A stretch of DNA of 64,000 nt from Novipirellula caenicola (GCF_039545035.1 NZ_BAABRO010000023.1:27161-91160); one strand, 5' to 3'. Positions 36,214 through 46,751 are shown, counted from the first letter of the stretch. Numbers and translations: made by a program. The notes: generated by a model not told the origin, from the sequence alone.

Positions 36214-36542
36214 ACCCGAACCTTGGGAATTCTCACTGTTTCATTACTGCCGCTCAAGCGAATTTCCGCCTTGCGTTTTTACTTTTATAACGCCTTTTTT
36301 CCCGCTCGTTGGGTTCGCCGTCTTCGGGATCAGGCGAAGGGGCGATTCGGCGAACCACGCTACCAACCGACTTTGTTCAAAAAATCAGATCTTTTTTTAT
36401 TTTCTGTGGTCAGTCTCTGTTTGAACGGCAGTAAATACGTCGGAAATGAAAAGTAACGAGGTTGACTGCCAGCGGGCGTTCTTGCACTTGTATTCATTTT
36501 CTTTCTCTTTCTCTCATCATCTCTTTTTCTGAGGCAGATTAG
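36214..36542. promoter_or_regulatory. Divergent promoter region, sigma factor / DUF1559 protein
   Basis: 329 bases, AT-rich for this genome near 36280-36300 and 36380-36420. It must drive both the sigma factor and the DUF1559 gene. No -35/-10 element could be assigned with confidence. Confidence 0.4.
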
Positions 36543-37784
36543 ATGTCTAGTCATTTAGCCCGACGCGGTAAATTCGGCTTCACCTTGGTGGAACTGCTCG
36601 TCGTGATCGCAATCATTGGGGTGCTGGTCGGATTGCTGTTGCCTGCGGTGCAAGCGGCTCGCGAAGCGGCACGACGTATGAGTTGCAGCAACAATTTCAA
36701 GCAGCTTGGATTGGCGATGCACAACTACCATTCCAGCTTCAATCAGTTGCCGATACAGGGCACAGGACCCTATGGCGACGTCAGTAAAGGTCCAAACAAT
36801 ACCGGCAATGAAGGGGCGGCAAGCCGTCGATCCACCAAACGCCAAGGTAGTGCACTCATCGGTTTATTGCCATTCTGTGAATTGACAGGATTGTGGGAGT
36901 CGATTTCAAACGAGCAAGTCAGTGACGACGGCGCGATTTTCTACTACCCATTTGGTCCCAATCACACATACGGCGGATCCGACGTAACTCGATACAATCC
37001 GGCCGTGACCGAGGTCCCCATGTTTCGTTGCCCCAGTGATCCAGGCGTTGGTTTTCCAGCACTGGGACGCACGAACTACGCATTTTGTTTAGGCGATACG
37101 GTTTGGAACATTCACCGCGGCATTTTGCATCGAAATAATTCAACAGAGGTTGCAGGTAGGTCGAATGTCGCAAATTGTCGCGGCATGTTCGTGGCCCACG
37201 CCTCGATGCGATTTGGTGATATTCTCGATGGACTGAGTAACACCATTGCCATGGGAGAAATTGCAACGGACTTGGGGGACAATTTTGCGACGACCACATT
37301 CGGTTCCAACAAGTCCGATAACAATCTAATCCTCTCCAATCCGTCCGCTTGCGATGTCGCGATCGACGCGTCTCGCCCTACTTTTTATGATCCCGCGAGT
37401 GCAAGTTATCAGGCGATGCCAGGAGCTCCGAATATTCTTCGAGGCTACCGTTGGACTGCGGCTGGCGCTTGCTTTACTGGGATGACCACAACAAGACCAC
37501 CAAACAAACCGTTGTGTGGCCGATACTCTGCGACGACCAACGCAGTCGAGCATGTTGGTTCCTTTCCTTCGAGTAGTCGACATCAAGGTGGTTGCCACGT
37601 TTTGATGGGAGATGGAGCCGTGAAGTTTGTCACCGACTCCATCGAAGCAGGAGACGGAACTACGGGGCCAGTCGATCCAGGTCGTGCAGGTTGTAAGGCA
37701 GCCGGCTTGCAAAGCCCCTATGGACTTTGGGGAGCACTGGGCACTCGTGCAAGCAAAGAAACGGTCAGTATTGAGAACCTGTAG
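36543..37784 (+). CDS. DUF1559 protein with type IV pilin-like N-terminus
   Basis: 413 aa. The N-terminus has a prepilin-type cleavage motif GFTLVELLVVIAIIGVL followed by LLLPAVQAAREAARRMSCSNNFKQLGLAMHNYH, the constant start of DUF1559 proteins in planctomycetes. The C-terminus has HQGGCHVLMGDGAVKFV, the H-X9-DG motif of this family. It would be processed by a prepilin peptidase and anchored or assembled like a pseudopilin; its role is not known. It is divergent from the sigma/FecR-LamG pair and followed by a small lipoprotein. Confidence 0.9.
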   Translation: MSSHLARRGKFGFTLVELLVVIAIIGVLVGLLLPAVQAAREAARRMSCSNNFKQLGLAMHNYHSSFNQLPIQGTGPYGDVSKGPNNTGNEGAASRRSTKRQGSALIGLLPFCELTGLWESISNEQVSDDGAIFYYPFGPNHTYGGSDVTRYNPAVTEVPMFRCPSDPGVGFPALGRTNYAFCLGDTVWNIHRGILHRNNSTEVAGRSNVANCRGMFVAHASMRFGDILDGLSNTIAMGEIATDLGDNFATTTFGSNKSDNNLILSNPSACDVAIDASRPTFYDPASASYQAMPGAPNILRGYRWTAAGACFTGMTTTRPPNKPLCGRYSATTNAVEHVGSFPSSSRHQGGCHVLMGDGAVKFVTDSIEAGDGTTGPVDPGRAGCKAAGLQSPYGLWGALGTRASKETVSIENL

Positions 37785-37833
37785 TTCGATCCTTGCTTTA
37801 CTTCTATTTTGTTTTCACATTCGAAATGACACG

Positions 37834-38013
37834 ATGAAATTAAAGACTATTCTTTCCATGGTTTGGGCATTGTTACTGGTAACTACCATTGGCTGTGCTT
37901 CAGAAGAACCTCAGAAACTGGAATATACACAGGACGAACTTCAGCAGATGGATGCTGCTATGGGAATCGATTCTGAAGGAAATCCAATCGGCGACACCGA
38001 ATTCAAAGACTGA
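37834..38013 (+). CDS. Small lipoprotein (59 aa) following a DUF1559 gene
   Basis: MKLKTILSMVWALLLVTTIGC gives a lipoprotein signal peptide with the lipidation cysteine at 21, followed by an acidic 38-residue tail (SEEPQKLEYTQDELQQMDAA...). The ATG at 37834 is 49 bases after the DUF1559 stop in the same direction. Short acidic lipoproteins next to DUF1559 genes recur in planctomycetes, so a joint role is possible. No domain is recognisable in the tail. Confidence 0.7.
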   Translation: MKLKTILSMVWALLLVTTIGCASEEPQKLEYTQDELQQMDAAMGIDSEGNPIGDTEFKD

Positions 38014-38152
38014 GAAAGCGATTGCACGGGTGATCGCGTCTGACACTCAAAACCATACGGATTGTGTTCATCGTCGCAGACACGTGCTTCGAAAGATGTG
38101 ATCCGTACAAGATTCTCAAAGTTGACGCGTTAAGAGTCGTAATGACAAAAAG

Positions 38153-38187
38153 AAAGCGGGCGACGTGTATGTCGCCCGCTTTTTTTG
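38153..38187 (+). terminator. Factor-independent terminator between the small lipoprotein gene and leuS
   Basis: A 12-bp stem, AAAGCGGGCGAC with its complement GTCGCCCGCTTT, loop GTGTAT, followed by a run of seven T. It would end the DUF1559-lipoprotein transcript. The opposite strand has a weaker T-rich tail (CTTTCTTTTT), so it may also serve leuS, which converges on it from the right. Confidence 0.92.
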
Positions 38188-38254
38188 ATCTCGTTCAGCG
38201 ATTTGTCGCGATGGAGATGTTTTGTGATTTCACAGTTGGTTATTTGACGTCTGG

Positions 38255-41098
38255 CTATTTCACAACCAAGTTCACCAGTCGTCCAGGGACCACGATTTGT
38301 TTGACAATCGTTTTGCCCGCCAATTGCTCGCTCACTTTGGCGTCGGCCAAGGCGATTTCGATCAATTGATCTTTGCCGGCATCGGGAGCCACGTTGATCT
38401 TGGCTTTGATCTTTCCATTGATTTGGACGGGGATCTCGATGCTGCTTTCGACCAATGCGGCTTCGTCCCACTCGGGCCACGCGGCTTTGGCGACACAGCC
38501 TTCGCCGCCTAACAGCATCCATAATTCTTCGGCCAAATGCGGAGCGTAAGGCGACAACAAGATCAGAAAGGTCTTCATCGCTTCACGCGGACGTTTCTCG
38601 CAGCGAGTAAAGAAGTTCGTGAACTCCATCATCCGAGCAATGGCCGTATTAAAACTCATCGCTTCGGTGTCTTCGGTGACCTTGCGGATCGTTTGGTGAA
38701 GCGTTCGCAATTGGTCTTCGTCACAGGCGTCATCGGTGATCGCATCACACAGCACGACTTCGTCCGCATCCTGATCGATGATCATTCGCCAGACGCGGTC
38801 CAAGAAATTACGGACTCCGCCGACTCCGTCCATCGACCATGGCTTGGTCGCTTCGAGCGGTCCCATGAACATTTCGTAAAGTCGCAGTGCGTCAGCGCCG
38901 TAATCCCTCACGACGGCGTCGGGGTTGACGACGTTGCCTCGACTCTTGGACATCTTGTCGGCCTTCGCCAAGACCTTCAAATCGGTACCCGCCAAAAACG
39001 TGTTGCCTTTGCGTTTTTCCGTTGCATCGTCACTTAAATCCGAGCCATCGGAATGTTTCAAAATGACGGAAACTTTGCCGCCATCTTCGACGCGGTCACC
39101 TTGGATTCCCTTGGCATTAAGATCGGCCTTCGCTGATTCGTATTCTTCGTCGCTCATGTGATACTGCGGCGAACCAAGGATCATGCCTTGGTTGACCAGA
39201 CGGCCGAACGGCTCGGGGGTGCTGACGTGGCCGCGATCGTAAAGGACTTTGTGCCAGAATCGCGAGTACAGCAGATGCAACACAGCGTGCTCCGCTCCGC
39301 CGACGTACAAGTCGACTGGCATCCACTGCTTTTCTTTTTCGGGATCGATCATCGCTTGATCGTTTTTGGGATCAATGTATCGCAAGTAATACCAACATGA
39401 TCCGGCCCACTGAGGCATCGTGTTGGTTTCACGGCGGTAGCGTTTTCCATCGATCGTGACGTACAACCAATCGTCATCGGCTTTGGCCAATGGCGGCTCG
39501 GGGCGACCATGCGGTTTGTAGTCTTTTAGGTCAGGCAATCGGACAGGAAGTTCTGCAGTATCGACCGCTCGCTTGATTCCCGTTGGCTCGCCGTTTTCGT
39601 CGAGCTCGTGCAGGATTGGGAACGGTTCGCCCCAAAAACGTTGACGACTGAACAGCCAATCACGAAGCTTGAAGTTGACCGCCTCGCTGCCCTGGCCGGA
39701 TTCCGACAACCACTTGGTGACCGCCGATTTGACTTCTTCGGTGGTTTTGCCGTCGAATTCGCCACTGTTGATTGCTCGGCCTTGAGCCGCAAAGCAGACT
39801 TCGCCTTTTAGGATCGCTTCGCGGTTGGGATCATCCGCGTCGGGATCAACCACAGGCACGACCTTTAAATCGAACTGCTTGGCAAATTCAAAGTCGCGTT
39901 CGTCGTGTGCGGGCACGGCCATGATCGCTCCGGTGCCATAGCCGGCCAACACATAGTCGGCAACCCAAATCGGGATCGCTTCGCCGTTGACGGGATTGAT
40001 CGCGGTTGACCCGGTGAAGACACCCGTTTTGATTTTGTCACCTTCGGTGCGTTCACGGTCACTTTTGAAGGAGGCTTTTTCGCGATACGCGTTGACGGCC
40101 TCGGAATGTGCCTGCGTCGTCAAGCGGTCGACCAGCGGGTGTTCGGGTGCGATCACCATATAGGTTGCTCCGAACAGCGTGTCCGGGCGGGTCGTGTAGA
40201 CTCGCAAAGCATCGTCGCCGGATTCGGCAGGAAATGCGTTCTTGGCCCGTTCCGCTTTCCAGGCGTCAAATTGGTCAGCGTCACCAATATAGAAGTCGAC
40301 TTCGGCACCGGTACTGCGTCCGATCCAATCGGTTTGCAGTTTCTTGATCCCCGTGGGCCAATCCAAATCGTCCAGTCCGTCTGCCAGCCGCTCGGCGTAC
40401 GCGGTGATCCGCAGCATCCATTGACGCAGTGGAATCCGTTTGACGGGATAACCGCCACGGTCGCTCTTACCGTCGATCACCTCTTCATTGGCCAAAACGG
40501 TACCAAGTTCTTGACACCAATTCACTAAAGCGTCGTCTTGATAGGCCAACCGCTGCGAGTCGCGATAGGCTTCGATGGCCGATTCACCTTGCGACTGTAC
40601 ACCCTCAGGGATCGGCAATTCCGCGATCGGACGGCCCTTTTGCGCTTCGCTATCAAACCAGGTGTCGTATAGAACAAGAAAGATCCACTGAGTCCAGCGA
40701 AAATAATCTTCGTCGGTGGTCGCCAGTACCCGGTCCCAGTCGTAGCTGAAGCCCAACATTTTTAATTGGCGGGTAAAGTTATCGATGTTTTTCTGGGTCT
40801 GAACGCGAGGGTGTTCGCCAGTCTTGATCGCGTGTTCTTCGGCGGGCAGCCCGAATGCGTCGAATCCCATCGGGTGCAGCACGCTCTCGCCACGGGCGCG
40901 GGCAAAACGCGAGATGATGTCGGTCGCCGTGTAGCCTTCGGGGTGCCCGACGTGCAGCCCATCGCCGCTGGGGTAGGGAAACATGTCCAAAACGTAACGT
41001 TTTTTGCCCGTCGGGTTTTCCGGAGTGGCGAATACGTGGTTTTGTTCCCAATAAGCTTGCCAGCGAGGCTCAATTTCGGCGGGATTGTAACGAGGCAT
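38255..41098 (-). CDS. leuS: Leucyl-tRNA synthetase
   Basis: 947 aa class I synthetase. The HIGH-type motif is [14 protein letters not shown] near 43-56 and the KMSKS motif is [15 protein letters not shown]. The editing domain carries [22 protein letters not shown] and the [20 protein letters not shown] segment, and the zinc-type insertion follows. A C-terminal [12 protein letters not shown] and GRLVNLVVK end matches LeuRS. The protein is longer than E. coli LeuRS by ~90 residues, mostly in the region around the KMSKS loop ([19 protein letters not shown]). ATG at 41098 ([19 protein letters not shown]). Confidence 0.97.
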   Translation of the reverse strand: MPRYNPAEIEPRWQAYWEQNHVFATPENPTGKKRYVLDMFPYPSGDGLHVGHPEGYTATDIISRFARARGESVLHPMGFDAFGLPAEEHAIKTGEHPRVQTQKNIDNFTRQLKMLGFSYDWDRVLATTDEDYFRWTQWIFLVLYDTWFDSEAQKGRPIAELPIPEGVQSQGESAIEAYRDSQRLAYQDDALVNWCQELGTVLANEEVIDGKSDRGGYPVKRIPLRQWMLRITAYAERLADGLDDLDWPTGIKKLQTDWIGRSTGAEVDFYIGDADQFDAWKAERAKNAFPAESGDDALRVYTTRPDTLFGATYMVIAPEHPLVDRLTTQAHSEAVNAYREKASFKSDRERTEGDKIKTGVFTGSTAINPVNGEAIPIWVADYVLAGYGTGAIMAVPAHDERDFEFAKQFDLKVVPVVDPDADDPNREAILKGEVCFAAQGRAINSGEFDGKTTEEVKSAVTKWLSESGQGSEAVNFKLRDWLFSRQRFWGEPFPILHELDENGEPTGIKRAVDTAELPVRLPDLKDYKPHGRPEPPLAKADDDWLYVTIDGKRYRRETNTMPQWAGSCWYYLRYIDPKNDQAMIDPEKEKQWMPVDLYVGGAEHAVLHLLYSRFWHKVLYDRGHVSTPEPFGRLVNQGMILGSPQYHMSDEEYESAKADLNAKGIQGDRVEDGGKVSVILKHSDGSDLSDDATEKRKGNTFLAGTDLKVLAKADKMSKSRGNVVNPDAVVRDYGADALRLYEMFMGPLEATKPWSMDGVGGVRNFLDRVWRMIIDQDADEVVLCDAITDDACDEDQLRTLHQTIRKVTEDTEAMSFNTAIARMMEFTNFFTRCEKRPREAMKTFLILLSPYAPHLAEELWMLLGGEGCVAKAAWPEWDEAALVESSIEIPVQINGKIKAKINVAPDAGKDQLIEIALADAKVSEQLAGKTIVKQIVVPGRLVNLVVK

Positions 41099-41209
41099 GG
41101 AAAGTTCGGCTTTGACGTAAGAGGGGAAAATCCAGAGCGTTCAAAGGGAGAATTCTAGGAAATACCGGGACAGATGAAAGGTGGACCCGAAATTGCGGTT
41201 TTTTGTGTG

Positions 41210-41818
41210 GCTGCGCAAGTTTACCCGCCCTCGGGGAGGGGCGGCCGCAGGAGGCGGCCGGGGAGGGTTCGGTGCCTGAAGTTGGCACGGTCTATTTCTA
41301 ACACCGCGAACCCCACCCAGAGCCGGCTGCCGCCGACTCTGACCTCCCCAGAGGGGAGGTGACATCAGTTTTACCCTCCCTCCGGGAGGGGCGGCCGCAG
41401 GAGGCGGCCGGGGAGGGGGAGATGCCTGAAATTGGAACGTTCTATTTCTAACACCGCGAGCCCCACCCAGAGCCGGCTACCACCGACTCTGACCTCCCCG
41501 GAGGGGAGGTGACATCAGTTTTACCCTCCCTCCGGGAGGGTCGGCCGTAGGAAGCGGCCGGGGAGGGTTCGGTGCCTGAAGTTGGCACGGTCTATTTCTA
41601 ACACCGCGAACCCCACCCAGAGCCGGCTGCCGCCGACTCTGACCTCCCCAAAGGGGAGGTGAAATCATGTTTACCCTCCCTCCGGGAGGGTCGGCCGCAG
41701 GAGGCGGCCGGGGAGGGGTAGATGCCTGAGATTGGCACGTTCTATTTCTAACACTGCGAGCCCCACCCAGAGCCGGCTACCGCCGACTCTGACGTCCCCG
41801 GAGGGGAGGTGAAATCAG
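41210..41818 (-). repeat. Array F of the four-hairpin repeat, inverted, exact 150-bp period
   Basis: CCCCACCCAG recurs at 41311, 41461, 41611 and 41761, exactly 150 bp apart. Units are the reverse complement of arrays A-E, with GGCCGC and GCGGCC arms in the first hairpin (subtype of array E) and GTGCC in place of GTGCAAG. It lies between the divergent leuS and lipoprotein genes. Confidence 0.95.
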
Positions 41819-41879
41819 GACGCTCCGCTCCATTTCTCGGTTGACGCTTCGGCTTGGGAATCGTTACAGAGCATGCACC

Positions 41880-42818
41880 ATGAGACTCACGTTGCTCCGT
41901 ATGACGCTCCTTTGCGCCGGGATTGCCCTTGGCGTCGGTTGTCGCACGCGCGCTTCGATCGCGATTTGGACTCCACCCGCACTCCAGTCCACTGTGGGCA
42001 AGCGGGTGGCCGTGGCTCAAGTGGTCGGTCCCGAGAAAATCGCAAAGAAAATACAAACTCAATTCATTGCCTCGGCTCCTCGAGACGACGGACGTGAACT
42101 CGAGCTTGTCGACTCTGAAACGCTGCAAGCGAAGTCAGCGATTCGCTTGGTTGCTGCGACCGATGACGAATCGAGTGATGTCGCGCTCGCATCGGTGGCG
42201 CGTCGCGAAGGGTACGACTATCTGTTGCGTGGCGAAGTGTTACCCGAGCGGACCCACGGCTCACGCCCTGCCGACCCAGACAAATTGACGATCTCGTGGC
42301 GTTTGACCGCCATGGATGATCATTTGCCGTCGGGCGGAAAACCGGTGGTGGTGGAACGCGACGCGGCGGTCAAACGTTATCCCGACTTGGCACTGATTAC
42401 GGATCCCGAGGACCAAATGGTTGCCGCGGCGGTGCGCGAATCCTACCGCTTGTTGGCGCCGTCGCTTGATTACGAAACGGTATCGCTTGCCGCTCCGATA
42501 CTAACGTTGGGGAAATCCGATGTGCTGCGTGGCAACGCGGCGGCGCGGCAAGGCGATTGGCAAGAGGCGACGAAGTACTGGACCAAGGCGGCTGAAGAGC
42601 ATCCGTTGCAGGTAGCCGCAACACACAACTTGGCATTGGCCGCCGCTGCTTCGCAAGATTTCTCGCGAGCCAAACAACTCGCTCGCAAAGCGGTTCGGCA
42701 ATGTCCATTGCCGATGTACCAACGGACCTCCGTTTGGATCGAGCGTGCTCAGCGGCAATACCACGAAGCATTCAATTTGCCTGATCCGCCCGAAGGCTGG
42801 TTCGTGACTCGTCGTTAA
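41880..42818 (+). CDS. Lipoprotein with C-terminal TPR-like region
   Basis: 312 aa. MRLTLLRMTLLCAGIALGVGC gives a lipoprotein signal with C21. Residues ~22-215 contain a domain with GKRVAVAQVVGPEKIAKKIQ and VARREGYDYLLRGEVLPE, reminiscent of penicillin-binding activator LpoB-type or nucleotide-binding lipoproteins. Residues ~225-300 have a TPR-like pattern (GNAAARQGDWQEATKYWTKAAEEHP, THNLALAAAASQDFSRAKQLARKAV). No specific function can be assigned. The ATG at 41880 is chosen since the signal peptide starts there; a frame to 41841 is open. Confidence 0.72.
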   Translation: MRLTLLRMTLLCAGIALGVGCRTRASIAIWTPPALQSTVGKRVAVAQVVGPEKIAKKIQTQFIASAPRDDGRELELVDSETLQAKSAIRLVAATDDESSDVALASVARREGYDYLLRGEVLPERTHGSRPADPDKLTISWRLTAMDDHLPSGGKPVVVERDAAVKRYPDLALITDPEDQMVAAAVRESYRLLAPSLDYETVSLAAPILTLGKSDVLRGNAAARQGDWQEATKYWTKAAEEHPLQVAATHNLALAAAASQDFSRAKQLARKAVRQCPLPMYQRTSVWIERAQRQYHEAFNLPDPPEGWFVTRR

Positions 42819-42849
42819 AAGGCCACCAGAAAGATGGCAACGCTGGCGA

Positions 42850-44187
42850 CTAGCCGAGCTCTTCGAGCCGGCCACTGCTGTCGCCAATCGACTCGGCGGG
42901 CGTTCCCATTTTGTCCAGCATCGATAGGAACAGATTGGCCATCGGACGCTCGGACTTGGTCTCGATGTAACGTCCTGTACGAATTTGTCCCCCAGCGCCG
43001 CCGGCGAGCACGATTGGCAAATCTTCATGGCGGTGGCGGTTGCCATCGCTGATTCCGCTGCCGTACAAGACCATGGATTGATCCAACAGCGTGCCTTCGC
43101 CTTCCTGGATCGATTCGAGACGCTCAAGGAAGTAGGCGAATTGTTCCACCAAGTAGCGGTCGATCTTTTTCAGCTGCGCGACTTGTTCTTCTTGATTGCG
43201 ATGATGGCTCAGTTGGTGATGCCCTTCTTTGACACCGATTTCCGAGTATCGCCGACTGCCACCGGCCGAGTCGAGCATCAACGTGGCGACTCGGGTGGTG
43301 TCGGTTTGGAACCCGACCGCCATGATGTCGTACATCAGCCGTGCGTGTTCACGAAACGCCTCGACTCGGCCATAGGGAACTTCCAAGTCCGGCATCGCGG
43401 CACGATCCGCTTGCTCGCTACGCAAAATTCTCGCTTCGATTTCACTGACGCTGGTGAAGTATTCGTCTAGTTTGCGTTGGTCCGACCGGCCGACGTTTTT
43501 CATCAATCGTTTGGCATCGGCCGCCACCACGTCCAGAATACTCTTGCGATAAAAATCACGTTCACGCCGGGCTGCGTCGCTGCCGGTGTCGAACATGCGT
43601 TCGAAAGCCATCCTGGGACTGACTTCCTTGGGCATCGGCTGCGTCTCGCTACGCCACGAGATGTTGGACGAATAAGCACAGCTGTATCCACTGTCACAGC
43701 TGCCCGCATTGCGGCTGCCTTGCAAACCGAGTTCGATCGATGGCAATGTCGTCTTGCCGGCCAATTGGCTGGCCGCGACTTGGTCGACCGAAATCCCAAG
43801 CTTAATGTTGCTGCTGGTTTTCACAGGACGAGCGGCGGTCAAGAAGGTCGCGCCGCCGCGAGCGTGATCGCCTGCACCATCCTTGTGCGCTCGTCCATTG
43901 TCGTGCGCAAGTCCGGAGATCACGTTGATTTTGGACTTGAATGGCGCCAGCGGTTTTAGCGACGTCGAAAGCTGCCAATCATCGCCGCTGCCGGTCGGTT
44001 TCCATTCGGGAACGATCACTCCGTTGGGAAAGAAAATGCACGCCATGCGGACGGGTTTCTCCGCCACCGCAGTTGCACTCGATGCAAACGCGCTTCGCGC
44101 GATCGGAGTCATCGATTCGAGCAGTGGCAGCCCCATGGCAAGTCCGGCACCGCGAAGCATCGTTCGTCGACTGATTGGCTGGCTCAT
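42850..44187 (-). CDS. DUF1552 protein with Tat-type signal
   Basis: 445 aa. Starts MSQPISRRTMLRGAGLAMGLPLLE, a twin-arginine signal with RRTMLRGAG. LGLQGSRNAGSCDSGYSCAYSSNISWRS and VSPRMAFERMFD are constant segments of DUF1552 in planctomycetes, as are HHQLSHHRNQEEQVAQLKKID and LYGSGISDGNRHRHEDLPIVLAGG. Function unknown; family is always paired with cytochrome-like DUF1592 proteins. A strong GGAGGAG lies upstream of the ATG at 44187. It follows the DUF1592 gene by 23 bases. Confidence 0.92.
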   Translation of the reverse strand: MSQPISRRTMLRGAGLAMGLPLLESMTPIARSAFASSATAVAEKPVRMACIFFPNGVIVPEWKPTGSGDDWQLSTSLKPLAPFKSKINVISGLAHDNGRAHKDGAGDHARGGATFLTAARPVKTSSNIKLGISVDQVAASQLAGKTTLPSIELGLQGSRNAGSCDSGYSCAYSSNISWRSETQPMPKEVSPRMAFERMFDTGSDAARRERDFYRKSILDVVAADAKRLMKNVGRSDQRKLDEYFTSVSEIEARILRSEQADRAAMPDLEVPYGRVEAFREHARLMYDIMAVGFQTDTTRVATLMLDSAGGSRRYSEIGVKEGHHQLSHHRNQEEQVAQLKKIDRYLVEQFAYFLERLESIQEGEGTLLDQSMVLYGSGISDGNRHRHEDLPIVLAGGAGGQIRTGRYIETKSERPMANLFLSMLDKMGTPAESIGDSSGRLEELG

Positions 44188-44210
44188 CGTTTCTCCTCCG
44201 AGAGTTTATT

Positions 44211-46751
44211 TTAGTTGGAACGCGAGTGGTTCTGAAAGGGACGACTACGCACCACTTCAAGAATCAAGTCCGTGAAGCGATATTCTTCTTTTGCGGTGTT
44301 TTCTGCGATCAATTCGATCACGCAGCGATCCGCAGGCGACAGTTCTCGCCCAAGTGAAAAGGTCAGCAGACGGCGAATTGCGGTTCGGGCGAACGCATCT
44401 TTTTCACTATTGCCCAGCATCTCGGCCAAATCGGCCGCGCCCGAAAAACGACGCCCGCCAGGCAGTTCACCTGAGGCGTCAATTTTTGACTTGGGCGTTG
44501 ATTCGCGAAATTGACCCACGGCATCAAACTGTTCTAAACCAAATCCGAGTTGGTCCATCACGCGGTGACACGCGGCGCAACTTGGATCGGCACGATGAAT
44601 CTCGAGCTGTTCGCGGAACGAGGCATTGGCGTCTGCGGTTTGCGTTTCCTCTAGCTCTGGGACTCCGGCCGGTGGATCCGGTGGCGGGGTGCCGAGGATG
44701 TTTTCGAGAATCCATTTGCCTCGCTGCACCGGCGAAGTGCGGTTAGGATTGCTGGTCAGCGTCAACACGCTGGCGTGCGAGAGGACTCCGCGGCGAGGAG
44801 TGGTTTTCAGTGACACCCGCTCGAATTGTTCCTTGCCACTGTGTGTTGTGTTGTAGAACTTAGCAAGTTGCGGATTAAGGAACGTGTAGTCAGCGGTTAG
44901 CAGTTCATGTGCAGGCCGGTTTTCGCGAACCAGATGCATGAACAATCGCTCGGTTTCTTCGGACATCGCCTTGGCAAGCGAGTCGTTGTATTTGGGGAAA
45001 AGCCTTTCGTCGGCTTCATGACCGTTCAGGTTGCGAAGTCCTAACCACTGAGCTGCGAATTCGCTACCGAGTGCATCGGCGCGATCATCCTTCAGCATGC
45101 GGCGAACGTGATCCTCGATCGCTTTGCCTTCTAACTTTCCTTCGTCCGCTGTCTTTAACAACGCTTCGTCGGGCGTGCTGCTCCACAAGAAATAGGATAA
45201 TCGTGTTGCCAATTGATGCTGTGTGAGTTGCGGTTCGGCGGAATCGTTTTCTGCGGATTTGGTGCCTGCGGATTTGTTATCTGCGGGAGTTTCGACGCGA
45301 AACAGGAAGCGAGGCGACATCAAGATCCCCGTCACCGCGATTTGCAGTCCGCGGTAATAGCTCTCGTCACGCTGGGTGGCAATTTCGACCAGCGAAGCAA
45401 ATTGTTTGACTTCGTCGTCGCTGACCGGTCCGCGAAACGCTCGTCGCATCAGCGGTTTAAGACATTCGCTGGCTGCTTCGACGACGTTCTTCCACTGCTT
45501 TTTGCCGCCATCGTAGCTGGCGGTTTTGCGAACGATTTCCAAATGTGATTTTGGCAGTTCGCTTTTACGCGATCCCCGCGGTCCGTCCACGCGAAGTCGT
45601 CGGACCATGTGAGGGTATTTGCCCAAGTCGAACTTGCCACTCGGTTGTAACGCCTTTTTGCTGTCCTCGTGCTGCTTGGCAATCACTTCGGCAGTCAGGT
45701 CATCCTGCTGCTTGAACTTCGTTTTGCCCACCTCAGCATCGTCCGCAATCGGAGCAATTCGGAAACGATGCATCCCTTTTTTCAGTTGGAAACGCTGTTC
45801 TTTGCTTTGACTGCTGCCACTGCCGCCAAAATATCCAAGCTCGTATTTGGCAAGCAGGGTTCCATCGTTGTCAAAGATGCCAAATTGTCCCGGTTTCGCT
45901 TTCTCGTCGGTGACTCCGCCATACAGACGCACCGAGTATTCGCCGTCGACCGGTACGTCGACTTCGGTCCACACGTAGGCGTCGGGATCCAAGAAGCGAC
46001 CATTAAAACTTCCTGTCTTTGACTCTCCGCGAACGAACAAGCGATCGCTGGCCAGATCGGCGGCCAATTTGGGAAGCGTCTCGGGATCGATGATGACGTG
46101 AGTGGCGACGGTTTCGGCCGCCTCGAAATACTTTTCGATTAACAGGGGCGACAATGTCAAAACGTCACCGTTGTTGTCGAACCCTCCGCCAACTTCGTCT
46201 GAGGGAAACGCGTCGGCGGGACGAAGGTCGATGTGAAACAGGTCGCGAATCGTATTGTTGTATTCGGACCGATTCAGCCGACGGGTGGTGGCGTTGCTCG
46301 GTGCCCGACGCGAATTACAAGCGACGCTGTAGAGGATTTGTTCAAGCGACGCGACCAAAGCCTTCCGCTCTTCGTCGGTCGGCAGATCGGCATCCTCCGG
46401 CGGCATGGCCCCAAACCGAACGATCTCTAACACCCGTTCGACCGATCCGAGGTCGGCATCGATCGATTGGATGTCCTGGTAGACGTTTAGATTGAGCCCC
46501 GCGTCGCCATCTTCGGAATCATGACAATCGACACAGAGCCGCTCGACGAGTGGCCAACCGGTCTTTTGCCACGACTGGACCGCAGCCTGCAAGTCGCCGG
46601 GGCCGCTTCCCTGGGGGGCGGCGGATGATTCTGCAGCAGACGGTTTTGCCGCGTCTTGTTTAGTAGCGGTGTCTTGCTGAGCAACGACGGTCCGAGTCCC
46701 GGCAAAGCCGAGGGCAATGCAGGTCAGGAAGATGATCGCGCGAAACGGCAT
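44211..46751 (-). CDS. DUF1592/DUF1588/DUF1587/DUF1595/DUF1585 multidomain cytochrome c-like protein
   Basis: 846 aa with a signal peptide (IIFLTCIALGFAGTRTVVA). A heme-type CVDCHD motif (CxxCH) lies near residue 60, in a PSCyt-type domain. DUF1587 (TTRRLNRSEYNNTIRDLFHID), carbohydrate-binding-like middle part, DUF1595/DUF1592 (LATRLSYFLWSSTPDEALL), DUF1588 (RRGVLSHASVLTLTSNPNRTSP) and a C-terminal DUF1585 (RLLTFSLGREL) follow in order. A second CAACH in the C-terminal half suggests another heme. Such proteins form pairs with DUF1552 proteins. ATG at 46751, with an alternative TTG start at 46766. Function unknown; secreted redox role is inference. Confidence 0.92.
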   Translation of the reverse strand: MPFRAIIFLTCIALGFAGTRTVVAQQDTATKQDAAKPSAAESSAAPQGSGPGDLQAAVQSWQKTGWPLVERLCVDCHDSEDGDAGLNLNVYQDIQSIDADLGSVERVLEIVRFGAMPPEDADLPTDEERKALVASLEQILYSVACNSRRAPSNATTRRLNRSEYNNTIRDLFHIDLRPADAFPSDEVGGGFDNNGDVLTLSPLLIEKYFEAAETVATHVIIDPETLPKLAADLASDRLFVRGESKTGSFNGRFLDPDAYVWTEVDVPVDGEYSVRLYGGVTDEKAKPGQFGIFDNDGTLLAKYELGYFGGSGSSQSKEQRFQLKKGMHRFRIAPIADDAEVGKTKFKQQDDLTAEVIAKQHEDSKKALQPSGKFDLGKYPHMVRRLRVDGPRGSRKSELPKSHLEIVRKTASYDGGKKQWKNVVEAASECLKPLMRRAFRGPVSDDEVKQFASLVEIATQRDESYYRGLQIAVTGILMSPRFLFRVETPADNKSAGTKSAENDSAEPQLTQHQLATRLSYFLWSSTPDEALLKTADEGKLEGKAIEDHVRRMLKDDRADALGSEFAAQWLGLRNLNGHEADERLFPKYNDSLAKAMSEETERLFMHLVRENRPAHELLTADYTFLNPQLAKFYNTTHSGKEQFERVSLKTTPRRGVLSHASVLTLTSNPNRTSPVQRGKWILENILGTPPPDPPAGVPELEETQTADANASFREQLEIHRADPSCAACHRVMDQLGFGLEQFDAVGQFRESTPKSKIDASGELPGGRRFSGAADLAEMLGNSEKDAFARTAIRRLLTFSLGRELSPADRCVIELIAENTAKEEYRFTDLILEVVRSRPFQNHSRSN

